In this document: positions 52,790 through 60,830 of the stretch, one piece after another
How positions within the stretch are numbered: position 1 is the stretch's first letter
How the letters are laid out: the number at the start of each line of letters is the position of its first letter
NCBI RefSeq assembly: GCF_042693015.1
Contig: NZ_CP170544.1
Span: 124,001 to 188,000 of the forward strand
DNA length: 64,000 nt
Reading direction: 5' to 3'
Source: Sphingomonas_E sp042693015
GTDB lineage: Bacteria > Pseudomonadota > Alphaproteobacteria > Sphingomonadales > Sphingomonadaceae
Position numbers and translations under genes: made by a program
The notes under the pieces: generated by a model
Seen by the model: only the letters and a program-made list of their open reading frames with translations
The model's database searches: none
Told to the model about the DNA's origin: nothing

Positions 52790-53110
52790 TCAGCGATGAC
52801 CGCCGCGGCGCCAGTTTTCGATGCGCTCGGGCTCGTCGGCCCGGCGATATTCCCGTTCGCGATCCCCTTCGCGGTCGTCGGGCAGGCCGGGACGGAAGTC
52901 GGGATTGTCGGCGGCGATGATCCGCTCGATCGAGCGGAGCCGGTCGTCCAGCCGACGGGCGGTGTCGTGGAGCTCGTCGAGGAGGTTTTCGTCCTCGATG
53001 CTGAGGCTGCTCGAGCGCTTCCATTGGGTGACATAGTGGAAGATCACCCAGGGCAGCCCGATGAAGAGCATGCCCACGATGGTGATGGGGAGGAGGACGT
53101 CTTCCATCAT
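52790..53110 (-). CDS. pspB: PspB family envelope-stress membrane protein
   Basis: A 106-residue protein: MMEDVLLPITIVGMLFIGLP then WVIFHYVTQWKRSSSLS, a membrane segment with the PspB H-Y-V-T-x-W-K motif, and a coiled coil (LLDELHDTARRLDDRLRSIE). The C-terminal part is Arg/Glu-rich and longer than in E. coli PspB. It starts 5 nt after pspA. Confidence 0.88.
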   Translation of the reverse strand: MMEDVLLPITIVGMLFIGLPWVIFHYVTQWKRSSSLSIEDENLLDELHDTARRLDDRLRSIERIIAADNPDFRPGLPDDREGDREREYRRADEPERIENWRRGGHR

Positions 53111-53114
53111 CGGA

Positions 53115-53789
53115 TCAGCCCTCCTGCTTGCCGGCGGCCTTCGCCTTCAGCGCGGCCAGTTCGGCCTCGACCTTCTCGGAAGAGCGCAACTCGGCGATCT
53201 CTTCTTCCAGGCTCTTGGGCGCGGCGCCCATGCCGGCGGCTTCGGCGCGACCTTCCGCCCAGTCGACGCGACGTTCCAGCATATCGAAGCGGCTGAACGC
53301 CTCATCGACCTTGGGGCCGGAATGCAGTTCGCGCAGGCGATAGCGGTTGTTCGCGCTTTCGATGCGGGTGACAATCGAATTCTGGCGGGCGCGTGCCTCG
53401 CGCAGCTTGCCCTGCAGCTTGGCGATATCGGCTTCCGAAGCCTTCAAGCTTTCGTCGAGCACGCCGATTTCGTCATTGAGCTGTTCGGCGAGATCTGCCG
53501 CCTTCTGCTTTTCGACCAAAGCGGCCTTGGCGAGATCCTCGCGGCCCTTGGACAAAGCAAGCTCGGCCTTTTCGACCCAACCGGCCTGGACGCCTTCGAG
53601 CTTGGTGATCTGGCGGCGCATCTCCTTCTGGTCGGCGATGCTGCGCGCGGCGGATGCCCGAACCTCGACCAGCGTCTCCTCCATTTCGAGGATGATCATG
53701 CGGATCATCTTCGCCGGGTCTTCCGCCTTGTCGAGCAAGTCGGTGACGTTCGCGGCGATGATGTCTCTGGTGCGGGAGAAGATTCCCAT
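53115..53789 (-). CDS. pspA: Phage shock protein A (PspA/IM30)
   Basis: A 224-residue helical protein. GIFSRTRDIIAANVTDLLDK is the membrane-binding first helix, and EDPAKMIRMIILEMEETLVE the conserved second. Long coiled coils follow to the end. PspA coats damaged inner membrane and inhibits PspF. It lies downstream of the TonB-domain gene and pairs with the divergent pspF gene. Confidence 0.95.
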   Translation of the reverse strand: MGIFSRTRDIIAANVTDLLDKAEDPAKMIRMIILEMEETLVEVRASAARSIADQKEMRRQITKLEGVQAGWVEKAELALSKGREDLAKAALVEKQKAADLAEQLNDEIGVLDESLKASEADIAKLQGKLREARARQNSIVTRIESANNRYRLRELHSGPKVDEAFSRFDMLERRVDWAEGRAEAAGMGAAPKSLEEEIAELRSSEKVEAELAALKAKAAGKQEG

Positions 53790-53826
53790 TTCAATACTCC
53801 TTCAGGCAACTCTGTGTCGTTGGGGC

Positions 53827-53861
53827 GGCCGGGGCGGGTCTAAGGGAAACCCGCCCCGGCC
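53827..53861. terminator. Strong hairpin between the TonB-domain gene and pspA
   Basis: GGCCGGGGCGGGT at 53827-53839 pairs perfectly with ACCCGCCCCGGCC at 53849-53861. No T-run follows on the minus strand, so it may attenuate rather than stop transcription. No separate sigma-54 promoter is seen between it and pspA. Confidence 0.6.
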
Positions 53862-53872
53862 GGTTACGCCGT

Positions 53873-54382
53873 TCAGCCGATCGGCAGCGCGGCGGTCTCG
53901 ATCTGCTTGGCCTTCTTCTGCACCGAGGCGAGGCGTTCGGCCACCTGGCGTTCGCGGGCTGCATAATGCGGGTTGGCGGCGCTGCCGAAGCTGACCTGCA
54001 TCTTCATGATCTGCGCTTCGCCGCGCAGCCCTTCCGGCAGGGCCGGGTAGGCGATCGCGTTGGCGACGCGGACTGCTTCACGGTCGATTGCGCTGCTGCC
54101 GCTGGACTTGGCGACCTTGGCGCCGTCGAAGTTGCCGTTCGCGTCGAAGGAAAGCTTGACCGTGGCAGCCTTGGCTTCACCGCGATAGCTGGCGGGTGCA
54201 CGCAGGTTGGCGTCGATCTGCTGGTTCACGTCACGCTGCCAGTCACCGACGGTGAGCGGGGCGTTGGGTTCGGCCGCACGGGCCGGGCCGACCGCGCCGA
54301 TGACGCAGGCGGCGGAGAGCAACAGCGCGCCGGCCGAGGAAACCGCGATACGCTGCAAGTCGATGGCGTCGAAGCTGAGCAT
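53873..54382 (-). CDS. TonB C-terminal-domain periplasmic protein at the head of the psp genes
   Basis: A 169-residue protein with a signal segment (SSAGALLLSAACVIGAVGPA, cleaved after ARA). The mature part has a TonB-C-like domain: QQIDANLRAPASYRGEAKAA, TVKLSFDANGNFDGAKVAKS and AVRVANAIAYPALPEGLRGE. It lacks an N-terminal anchor and the Pro-rich spacer of true TonB. GGGAGG lies just before the ATG at 54382, and a sigma-54 promoter lies 55-70 nt upstream. Its job is not known; co-expression with Psp proteins suggests an envelope-stress role. Confidence 0.82.
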   Translation of the reverse strand: MLSFDAIDLQRIAVSSAGALLLSAACVIGAVGPARAAEPNAPLTVGDWQRDVNQQIDANLRAPASYRGEAKAATVKLSFDANGNFDGAKVAKSSGSSAIDREAVRVANAIAYPALPEGLRGEAQIMKMQVSFGSAANPHYAARERQVAERLASVQKKAKQIETAALPIG

Positions 54383-54436
54383 GATAACCTCCCTGAACCT
54401 TGTTCCTGGCGTACTTGCCGGGGTTGCCAACATGGA

Positions 54437-54454
54437 TTGCAGGAGGCGTGCCAA
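54437..54454 (-). promoter_or_regulatory. Sigma-54 (-24/-12) promoter of the psp operon
   Basis: On the minus strand the sequence is TTGGCACGCCTCCTGCAA, a near-perfect match to TGGCACG-N4-TTGCA with the required 10 nt between GG and GC. It points at the TonB-domain gene and pspA. The divergent activator gene pspF supplies the expected partner. Confidence 0.88.
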
Positions 54455-54502
54455 TTGACGTGAGTGGCGGAAATCCACCATTTTTGGCGTAGCGATTGGG
54501 GC

Positions 54503-54546
54503 TTGGCACGATTTACGGTTGCCAATGTTTGGGAAAATACGCCAAA
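54503..54546. promoter_or_regulatory. Putative PspF upstream activating sequences
   Basis: Two inverted repeats lie 50-110 nt upstream of the sigma-54 promoter: TTGGCA/TGCCAA (54503-54508 with 54520-54525) and TTTGG/CCAAA (54528-54532 with 54542-54546). The distance suits enhancer binding by PspF, and the position before pspF suits autoregulation. Binding is inferred. Confidence 0.5.
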
Positions 54547-54577
54547 TATAAGCGAGGGAATTTTTCGAGGCCTGCGG

Positions 54578-55627
54578 ATGGATCGCGACAACCAGTTCAT
54601 CGGCCAGTCGATGGCCTTTCTCGACTCCGTCGAGCGGGCGAGCCGGGCGGCCGCGCTCAACCGTCCCGTGCTGGTGATCGGCGAGCGCGGCACCGGCAAG
54701 GAACTGGTCGCCGAGCGCCTCCACCGCCTGAGCCCGCGGTGGAGCGGGCCGCTCATCACGCTCAACTGCGCGGCGCTTCCCGAAGCGCTGATCGAGGCCG
54801 AACTGTTTGGGCATGAGGCAGGCGCCTTCACCGGCGCGACCAAGGCGCGGGCAGGGCGGTTCGAGGAAGCGGACGGCGGCACGCTGTTTCTCGACGAACT
54901 CGCCACCATGTCTTCGGGCGCGCAGGAGCGCCTGCTGCGCGCGGTGGAATATGGCGAGGTGACGCGGATCGGTTCCAGCCGGCCGGTGCAGGTGGACGTC
55001 CGCATCGTCGCGGCCACCAACGAAAATCTTCCGTCGCTGGTGGAACAGGGGCGGTTCCGCGCCGATCTGCTCGACCGGCTGAGCTTCGAGGTGGTGACGT
55101 TGCCCCCATTGCGCGTGCGCGAGGGCGACGTGCCGGTGCTGGCCGATCATTTCGGCCGGCGCATGGCCTCCGAACTCGACTGGCCCTATTGGCCCGGCTT
55201 CGGCATCGCGGCCGCTGAGCAGCTTCTTGAGCATGACTGGCCGGGCAATGTCCGCGAGTTGCGCAACGTCGTCGAGCGCGCGGTCTATCGTTGGGATGAT
55301 CCCGAGAGGCCGGTCGATTCCATCCAGTTCGATCCGTTCGAGTCACCTTGGCGGCCGCGGGGTGTGGCCGCGAAGCGCCAGGCCGAGGCGGCGGATGCGA
55401 CGCCGATCGTCGTTGCTGCTCCGCCCGCCGCGGCAACGCCCGCGACAAACTATGATTGCGATGATTTCCGCGTCGCCTGCGATGCGCATGAAAAGGCGTT
55501 GCTCGAAGCTGCGCTGCGGCGTTGCCGCTTCAATCAGCGGGCGACGGCGGTGGCGCTCAAGCTCACCTATGATCAGCTTCGCCATGCCCTTCGACGGCAC
55601 GAATTGCTCGATCGCCGGGCGGATTGA
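54578..55627 (+). CDS. pspF: PspF, sigma-54-dependent activator of the phage-shock operon
   Basis: A 349-residue AAA+ enhancer-binding protein with no N-terminal sensor domain, typical of PspF. Walker A is VIGERGTGKE, the sigma-54 contact loop GHEAGAFTGATK, Walker B GGTLFLDEL, and the arginine-finger region RVREGDVPVLADHF. A C-terminal Fis-type helix-turn-helix ends the protein (RRCRFNQRATAVALKLTYDQ). ATG at 54578 gives MDRDNQFIGQS, the family start. It is divergent from the operon it controls. Confidence 0.95.
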   Translation: MDRDNQFIGQSMAFLDSVERASRAAALNRPVLVIGERGTGKELVAERLHRLSPRWSGPLITLNCAALPEALIEAELFGHEAGAFTGATKARAGRFEEADGGTLFLDELATMSSGAQERLLRAVEYGEVTRIGSSRPVQVDVRIVAATNENLPSLVEQGRFRADLLDRLSFEVVTLPPLRVREGDVPVLADHFGRRMASELDWPYWPGFGIAAAEQLLEHDWPGNVRELRNVVERAVYRWDDPERPVDSIQFDPFESPWRPRGVAAKRQAEAADATPIVVAAPPAAATPATNYDCDDFRVACDAHEKALLEAALRRCRFNQRATAVALKLTYDQLRHALRRHELLDRRAD

Positions 55628-55638
55628 TGCACGGGGCT

Positions 55639-55743
55639 GTCATGCTGAACTTGTTTCAGCATCCATATGAGGCCGTTCGAAAATTGATCGCCGCGCCCGC
55701 AGCAGTCGGTTCGCATGGACCCTGAAACAAGTTCAGGGTGACG
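55639..55743. repeat. Palindromic repeat (CTGAACTTGTTTCAG type)
   Basis: GTCATGCTGAACTTGTTTCA and the facing CCCTGAAACAAGTTCAGGGT arm form an inverted pair around a 50-nt middle. Second copy of the type at 37834-37924. The rest of the gap to sodB (55744-55883) holds an inverted repeat TTTCTTG/CAAGAAA at 55796-55818 that may be an operator. Confidence 0.85.
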
Positions 55744-55883
55744 GTAGGAAGCGCGGTTAACGCGGCTTCCGATCGAACTGATTTCGCGATCGAAATTTCT
55801 TGTCAGCAGATCAAGAAAATTACGGCGACAAATCTCCGAGCGGTTCGTTAGAGGGTCCGTGCGTCACACCCCCGGAGGTAATA

Positions 55884-56510
55884 ATGGCTTTCTCTCTTCC
55901 CCCGCTGCCGTTCGATAAGTCCGCTCTGGAGCCGCACATGTCGGCCGAGACGTTCGACTATCATCATGGCAAGCATCACAAGGCCTATGTCGACAAGGTC
56001 AATGGCTGGATCGACGAGAAGGGGCTCGCCGGCCTGTCGCTGGTCGACGTGACCAAGAAGGCCAAGGACACGGGCGACAAAGGCCTGTTCAACAATGCCG
56101 CGCAGATCTGGAACCACACCTTCTTCTGGAACAGCCTCGCGCCCGCCGGCTCGACCAAGCCGTCCGCCAAGCTGCAGGGGCTGATCGACGCGGGCTTCGG
56201 TTCGACCGATGTCCTGATAGAAAAGCTCGCGGCCGAGGCCGTGGGCCATTTCGCCAGCGGCTGGGCGTGGCTGCTGCTGAAGGACGACAAGCTGGTCGTC
56301 ACCTCTTTCCACGATGCCGATACGCCGATTGTGCATGATGCCGGCGCGCCGCTGCTGACGCTCGATGTGTGGGAACATGCTTATTATATCGACTATCGCA
56401 ACGCCCGGCCGAAGTTCGCCGAAACGGTGCTCAAGAACATCGTGAACTGGGACTTCGTTTCGCAGAATCTCGACGGACAGGGCGTTTCCCGCGCCGACGA
56501 GAAGCAATAA
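55884..56510 (+). CDS. sodB: Superoxide dismutase (Fe/Mn family, iron type)
   Basis: A 208-residue enzyme. Metal ligands are His27 (DYHHGKHHKAYV), His in WNHTFFWNSL, and Asp/His in LTLDVWEHAYYIDYRN. Iron type is suggested by NNAAQIWNHTFFWN and the residues around the active site. GGAGG precedes the ATG at 55884. It converts superoxide to peroxide in the cytosol. Monocistronic. Confidence 0.95.
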   Translation: MAFSLPPLPFDKSALEPHMSAETFDYHHGKHHKAYVDKVNGWIDEKGLAGLSLVDVTKKAKDTGDKGLFNNAAQIWNHTFFWNSLAPAGSTKPSAKLQGLIDAGFGSTDVLIEKLAAEAVGHFASGWAWLLLKDDKLVVTSFHDADTPIVHDAGAPLLTLDVWEHAYYIDYRNARPKFAETVLKNIVNWDFVSQNLDGQGVSRADEKQ

Positions 56511-56600
56511 GCCTACGCCTGAACCTGTTATAAACAGGCGATAAAGCAGCAGTTCACTCTTCTTCCGCCAGCTTCACCGGCAGGCAGAAGGAGAGTGGAT

Positions 56601-56933
56601 ATGCGTAAGATCAGCCTGGCTCTGGGCTTCATTGCGGGCCTTGTCGCCATCACCCCGGTTGCTGCGCAGGCGCGCGGCTGGGATGACCGCCGCGATGCCC
56701 GGCAGGATTATCAGCGCGATGTGCGCGAAGCTGAGCGCGATTATCGCCGCGATCTGCGTCGCGCCGACAGCCGTCGCGACGTCTGGGAAGCCCGCCGCGA
56801 TTATCAGCGCAATCTGCGCGAGGCGCGGCGCGAACATTATCGGGACACCCGCGGCTGGCGCGGTGACCGCCGCAACGATGGCTGGCGCGACGACCGCTAT
56901 CGCCGCGACGGCAACTATTATCGCGGCTGGTGA
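56601..56933 (+). CDS. Small secreted Arg/Asp-rich repeat protein
   Basis: A 110-residue protein: a signal peptide (KISLALGFIAGLVAITPVAA, then QA) followed by a very charged mature part built of repeats of D-Y-Q-R-D/N-x-R-E-A and R-R-D pattern (DARQDYQRDVREAERDYRRD). AAGGAG lies 7 nt before the ATG at 56601. Such proteins are often annotated as RcnB-like or hypothetical; the RcnB C-terminal motif is not clear here. Function unknown. Confidence 0.75.
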   Translation: MRKISLALGFIAGLVAITPVAAQARGWDDRRDARQDYQRDVREAERDYRRDLRRADSRRDVWEARRDYQRNLREARREHYRDTRGWRGDRRNDGWRDDRYRRDGNYYRGW

Positions 56934-56955
56934 ACGGGAACGGGCGGTCCCCATT

Positions 56956-57054
56956 CCGTTTGTGTCGAGCGAAGTCGAGACGCGTCTTCGAGCGCAGTCG
57001 AGAAGCCCTCGGCTGCGCTCGGGCGGTCCCTCGACTTCGCTCGGGACAAACGGG
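56956..57054. repeat. Palindromic repeat (GTGTCGAGCGAAGTCGAG type)
   Basis: CCGTTTGTGTCGAGCGAAGT and the facing TCGACTTCGCTCGGGACAAA arm form an inverted pair; the middle contains further copies of TCGAGCGCAGTCGAG. Related copy at 37695-37799. Confidence 0.85.
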
Positions 57055-57074
57055 CTCTAACCGAGCTAGCGCCC

Positions 57075-57692
57075 TCAGCCCTGCGGCGGGACCGGAGGTG
57101 CCTGTTCGGCCTCCGGCACCGTCAGCCCGTTCTTCATCAGCATCGGCAGTTGCGCGATGCCGAAGACGATCGAAACCAAGGTCAGCCCCCAGGTCTTGAT
57201 CGTCAGCCAGTCGCCGAACGAGACGCTGTAACGCAGCACCTCATTGGCGACCGCCATGGCGAGGAAGAACCACGCCCAGTTGCGCGACAATTTCAGCCAG
57301 CCGGCGTCGGAAAGTCCGTCATAGGCGGCTTCCAGCACATATTTCAGCATCGGCTTGCCACGTGCGAGGCCGATGAACAGCAACCCGGCCAGGCCGACAT
57401 AGATGATCGTCGGCTTGATCTGGATGAAGCGTTCGTCGTGCAGATAGATGGTGAGCCCGCCGAAGCCGATCACCAGCACCGCCGTCAGCCACAGCATCGG
57501 CGAGACATGGCCCAGGCGGATCTTGGACACGAGCACGGCCGCGCAGATCGCGATCATGAACACCGCGGTGCCCACGAACACGCCGTAAAACTTATAGGCG
57601 AGGAAGAAGACGAGCAGCGGCCCGAAATCGAGCAGCAGGCCCAGCCCGCCGCCATTCTTTTTCTTGGCCGGAGTGGCCGTCGTGTCGGTCAT
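57075..57692 (-). CDS. yciB: Inner-membrane protein YciB/IspA-type septation protein
   Basis: A 205-residue protein with five or six membrane segments. LLLDFGPLLVFFLAYKFYGV, RFIQIKPTIIYVGLAGLLFI and NEVLRYSVSFGDWLTIK are typical of YciB/IspA-type septation proteins. It helps cell-envelope synthesis and division in E. coli. Its start codon overlaps the ftsY stop by one base, making it the last gene of the dapF-mtaB-ftsY operon. Confidence 0.92.
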   Translation of the reverse strand: MTDTTATPAKKKNGGGLGLLLDFGPLLVFFLAYKFYGVFVGTAVFMIAICAAVLVSKIRLGHVSPMLWLTAVLVIGFGGLTIYLHDERFIQIKPTIIYVGLAGLLFIGLARGKPMLKYVLEAAYDGLSDAGWLKLSRNWAWFFLAMAVANEVLRYSVSFGDWLTIKTWGLTLVSIVFGIAQLPMLMKNGLTVPEAEQAPPVPPQG

Positions 57693-58615
57693 TATTTCAC
57701 ACCCGCTATCGCCCGCGCGACTTCCACCGCGTCGAACGGCCTCAGATCATCCATCCCTTCGCCCACGCCGATCGCATGGACCGGCAGGCCGTATTTCTCC
57801 GCCGCGGCGACGAGCACGCCGCCGCGCGCGGTGCCGTCGAGCTTCGTCATCGCCAGACCGGTAACGCCCGCGGAATCGCGGAACACCTCGATCTGGTTGA
57901 GCGCGTTCTGTCCCGTCGTCGCATCCAGCACGAGCACAACGTCGTGGGGCGCCTCCGGGTTCAGCCGGCCCAGGACTCGTCTGATCTTCGTCAGCTCGTC
58001 CATCAGTCCAGCCTTGTTCTGCAAACGACCGGCGGTATCGACGATCAGCACGTCGATGCCGGTCGCGGTGCCCTGCTTCACCCCTTCATAGACGAGGCTC
58101 GCGGCGTCGCCGCCTTCCTGGCCGGAGATGATCGGCACGCCGACCCGATCCGCCCAGATCTTGAGCTGGCCGATCGCGGCGGCGCGGAAGGTGTCGCCGG
58201 CGACGAGCATGACCGAATAGTCCTGCTCCTTCAGATAATGGGCCAGCTTGGCGATGGTCGTGGTCTTGCCCGATCCGTTGACGCCGATCACCAGGATCAC
58301 CTGCGGGCGCGGGAACGCCTCGATCTCCAGCGGCTTAGCGACAGGCGCAAGAATCTTGGCGACTTCCTGCGCGACGATCTCGCGCACCTCATTCTCGGTC
58401 AGGCCCTTTTCGTAACGCTCCTCCGAAAGCCGCTCGCGCACCTTTGCGGCGGTGACGGGGCCGAGGTCGGACGCGATCAGCGCTTCCTCGATCTCGTCGA
58501 GCGTCGCCTTGTCGAGCTGCGCCTTGGTGAACAGGCCGGTGAGATTCTCGCCAAGCTTGTCCGACGTGCGGCGGAAACCGCCGAGGATCTTCTGGTGCCA
58601 GGGGGTATCGTTCAT
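57692..58615 (-). CDS. ftsY: Signal recognition particle receptor FtsY
   Basis: A 307-residue SRP GTPase. The N domain is short and lacks the long acidic A domain of E. coli FtsY. The P loop is GVNGSGKTT (residues 111-119), DTAGRLQNK is G3, TKLDGTARGG is G4, and GVGEGMDDLRPFD is the closing motif. It docks SRP-ribosome complexes at the membrane; the SRP RNA lies in the same window. It overlaps mtaB by 4 nt (ATGA). Confidence 0.96.
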   Translation of the reverse strand: MNDTPWHQKILGGFRRTSDKLGENLTGLFTKAQLDKATLDEIEEALIASDLGPVTAAKVRERLSEERYEKGLTENEVREIVAQEVAKILAPVAKPLEIEAFPRPQVILVIGVNGSGKTTTIAKLAHYLKEQDYSVMLVAGDTFRAAAIGQLKIWADRVGVPIISGQEGGDAASLVYEGVKQGTATGIDVLIVDTAGRLQNKAGLMDELTKIRRVLGRLNPEAPHDVVLVLDATTGQNALNQIEVFRDSAGVTGLAMTKLDGTARGGVLVAAAEKYGLPVHAIGVGEGMDDLRPFDAVEVARAIAGVK

Positions 58616-60039
58616 GCGGCTTCCGCGATGAGGGTGTCTTGGACCCGGCCGGTGATGCGGACGGGAAGGATTTGGCAGGCGAAACTCTTGCCGTCATCCC
58701 AGCGAAGGCTGGGGTCTCGTGCCGCTGGGCGTTCGCCCGAAGGATAGAGATCCCAGCCTTCGCTGGGATGACGCAATTGGATGCGCGCGAAATTCTCGGC
58801 ATGGCCGGTCTCGCCGTCGCGTTCGATCAGCACGCGCTGGACGGTGCCCATCTGCAAATCAAGCCACGCCGCGCGCCGCGCCTCCGCCACCTCGCGCAGC
58901 GTCTTCGCCCGATCGCGGATCGTCTCGCGATCAAGCTGCGGCATCCGCGCCGCCGGCGTGCCGGGCCGCGGGGAGTAAGGGAAGATATGGCCGAACACCA
59001 CGTCGCAATCGTGGATCAGCGCGCGCGTGTTCGCCGCCATCGCCTCATCCTCGGTGGGGAAGCCGGCGATCAGGTCGGCACCGATCGCGATCTCCGGCCG
59101 CTTCGCCTTGAGCCGTTCGACGATCGCCACCGATTGCGCGCGGCTGTGGCGGCGCTTCATCCGCTTGAGAATCATATCGTCGCCCGCCTGCAGCGACAGG
59201 TGAAGATGCGGCATCAGCCGCGGCTCGCCGGTGATGATCTCGAACAGCCGATCGTCGATCTCGACCGAGTCGAGCGACGAAAGCCGGAGTCGTTCGAGCT
59301 GCGGCACATGCGTGAGGATACGCTCGACCAGCATCCCCAAGGTCGGCGAACCCGGCAGATCGGGGCCATAGCTGGTCAGGTCCACGCCGGTCAGCACCAC
59401 CTCGTGATGGCCGGCATCGACCAGCGCCTTGATCCGGTCGATGACGAGACCTGCGGGCAGTGATCGGCTGTTCCCGCGGCCATAAGGGATCACGCAGAAG
59501 GTGCAGCGATGGTCGCAGCCATTCTGCACCTCGACAAAGGCGCGGGCATGCTCGGCAAAGGCGGCCGCCATATGCGGTGTCGTCTGGCGAACCGCGAAGA
59601 TATCGGAGACGCGGATTTCGGCCCGCTCCGCAGCATGCGTCATCCCAGCGAAAGCTGGGATCTCGTGCGGCTGATCGCCCACTTTTGCCTCCTGAGATCC
59701 CAGCTTTCGCTGGGATGACGGAGTTGGAGGGGGGGATGGAAAATGGAACGATGCGGGGTTCAACTTCTCCGCATTCCCCACCACCCGGCTCACCTCGGGC
59801 ATGGCCGCGAAGGTTCCGGGCTCGGTCTGCGCCGCGCAGCCAGTGACCACGATCCGCGCGTCGGGGCGGGCGCGATGGGCCCGGCGGATCGCCTTCTTCG
59901 CCTGGCGCACCGCTTCCGCGGTCACTGCGCAGCTATTGACGATGACGAGGTTTTCCGCGTCCCCCGCAGCCACGCGCATCGCCTCGCTTTCCGCGATGTT
60001 GAGCCGGCAGCCCAAGGTGATGAGCTCGGCTCCGCTCAA
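58612..60039 (-). CDS. mtaB: tRNA t6A37 methylthiotransferase MtaB, carrying two in-frame repeat insertions
   Basis: A 475-residue radical-SAM enzyme that puts a methylthio group on t6A37 of tRNA. The N-terminal cluster cysteines are C11, C37 and C68; the radical-SAM motif is C175, C179, C182 in CDHRCTFC, followed by YGRGNSRS. MtaB is usually 400-440 residues; the excess comes from two palindromic repeats read in frame: about residues 107-134 (SSQRKLGSQ...EIPAFAGMT) and about 423-450 (RHPSEGWDLYPSGERPAARD). The second falls near the C-terminal TRAM-like domain. It overlaps both dapF and ftsY by 4 nt. Confidence 0.93.
   Translation of the reverse strand: MSGAELITLGCRLNIAESEAMRVAAGDAENLVIVNSCAVTAEAVRQAKKAIRRAHRARPDARIVVTGCAAQTEPGTFAAMPEVSRVVGNAEKLNPASFHFPSPPPTPSSQRKLGSQEAKVGDQPHEIPAFAGMTHAAERAEIRVSDIFAVRQTTPHMAAAFAEHARAFVEVQNGCDHRCTFCVIPYGRGNSRSLPAGLVIDRIKALVDAGHHEVVLTGVDLTSYGPDLPGSPTLGMLVERILTHVPQLERLRLSSLDSVEIDDRLFEIITGEPRLMPHLHLSLQAGDDMILKRMKRRHSRAQSVAIVERLKAKRPEIAIGADLIAGFPTEDEAMAANTRALIHDCDVVFGHIFPYSPRPGTPAARMPQLDRETIRDRAKTLREVAEARRAAWLDLQMGTVQRVLIERDGETGHAENFARIQLRHPSEGWDLYPSGERPAARDPSLRWDDGKSFACQILPVRITGRVQDTLIAEAA
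58692..58773. repeat. Palindromic repeat inserted in frame in the 3' part of mtaB
   Basis: CGTCATCCCAGCGAAGGCTG and the facing CAGCCTTCGCTGGGATGACG arm form an inverted pair of about 82 nt. It keeps the mtaB frame open and adds about 27 codons. Confidence 0.88.
59638..59720. repeat. Palindromic repeat inserted in frame in the 5' part of mtaB
   Basis: CGTCATCCCAGCGAAAGCTG and the facing CAGCTTTCGCTGGGATGACG arm form an inverted pair of about 83 nt. It lies between the N-terminal methylthiotransferase domain and the radical-SAM domain, a place that tolerates insertions. Confidence 0.9.
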
Positions 60040-60830
60040 AGCGCGGCCTCGCCGGTGAAGACGTGTGTGGCGGGGCCGCTCATCAGCAACTGGCCTTCGG
60101 CCCCTTCGGCCAGGCGCAGGCTGCCGCCGGGCAGGTCGAGCCGCACCGACGGCGCCAGCTTGCCGAGCCGCCGTCCGGCCGCGAAAGTCGCGCAGGCGCC
60201 GGTGCCGCAGGCGCGCGTCAGGCCGGCGCCGCGCTCCCAGGTGCGCATCACCAGATGATCGGGTGCCAGGATATGCGCGACATTGACGTTGATCCGCTCC
60301 GGGAAGGCGAGATCATATTCAATCTCCGGCCCCAGCGTTTCGAGCGGCACGGCATTGGTGTCGGGCACGAAGAAAACGAGGTGCGGATTGCCGACATTCA
60401 CCGCGGCCGGATGCGCAAGCTCGCCCCACGCCAGCGGCAAGGCGCGCGTATCCATGGCATAGGCCAGCGGGATCTTGTTCCAGTCGAAGTTCGGCAGCCC
60501 CATGTCGACGGTCGCGCCATCGCCTTCGAGCGCCGCCAGCAGCACGCCCGCCGGCGTGCGGATCGAAACGTCGCGGCCTACCAGCACCGGCACGCAGCGC
60601 GTCGCATTGCCGCAGGCGGAAACTTCGGAGCCGTCGGCGTTCCAGATCCGCATCGAAACGTCGGTATCGTCGCCGGGGCCGATCAGGATGATCTGGTCGC
60701 ACCCGATGCCGAGATGGCGGTCGGCAATCGCTCGTGCCCGATCTGCATCGATCTCGACGGGCCGCTCACGCGCGTCGACGACGACAAAATCATTGCCTAA
60801 CCCGTGCATCTTGTGAAAGCGAAGCGCCAT
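60036..60830 (-). CDS. dapF: Diaminopimelate epimerase
   Basis: A 264-residue enzyme converting LL- to meso-diaminopimelate for lysine and peptidoglycan. The two catalytic cysteines are Cys73 in SACGNATRC and Cys208 in ACGTGACAT. FHKMHGLGNDFVVVDA is the family opening, fixing the ATG at 60830 although the frame is open upstream. It overlaps mtaB by 4 nt and is the first gene of the operon. Its ATG region overlaps head-to-head with the next gene's ATG. Confidence 0.95.
   Translation of the reverse strand: MALRFHKMHGLGNDFVVVDARERPVEIDADRARAIADRHLGIGCDQIILIGPGDDTDVSMRIWNADGSEVSACGNATRCVPVLVGRDVSIRTPAGVLLAALEGDGATVDMGLPNFDWNKIPLAYAMDTRALPLAWGELAHPAAVNVGNPHLVFFVPDTNAVPLETLGPEIEYDLAFPERINVNVAHILAPDHLVMRTWERGAGLTRACGTGACATFAAGRRLGKLAPSVRLDLPGGSLRLAEGAEGQLLMSGPATHVFTGEAAL

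Noticed and set aside
54503..54525. TTGGCACG...GTTGCC on the plus strand as a sigma-54 promoter for pspF
   Set aside because: The GG and GC elements are separated by 14 nt instead of 10, so it does not fit; it is better read as an inverted repeat (activator site).
54383..55234. N-terminal extension of the TonB-domain protein across the psp promoter
   Set aside because: It would run antisense through pspF; the ATG at 54382 has an excellent ribosome-binding site and starts a signal peptide.
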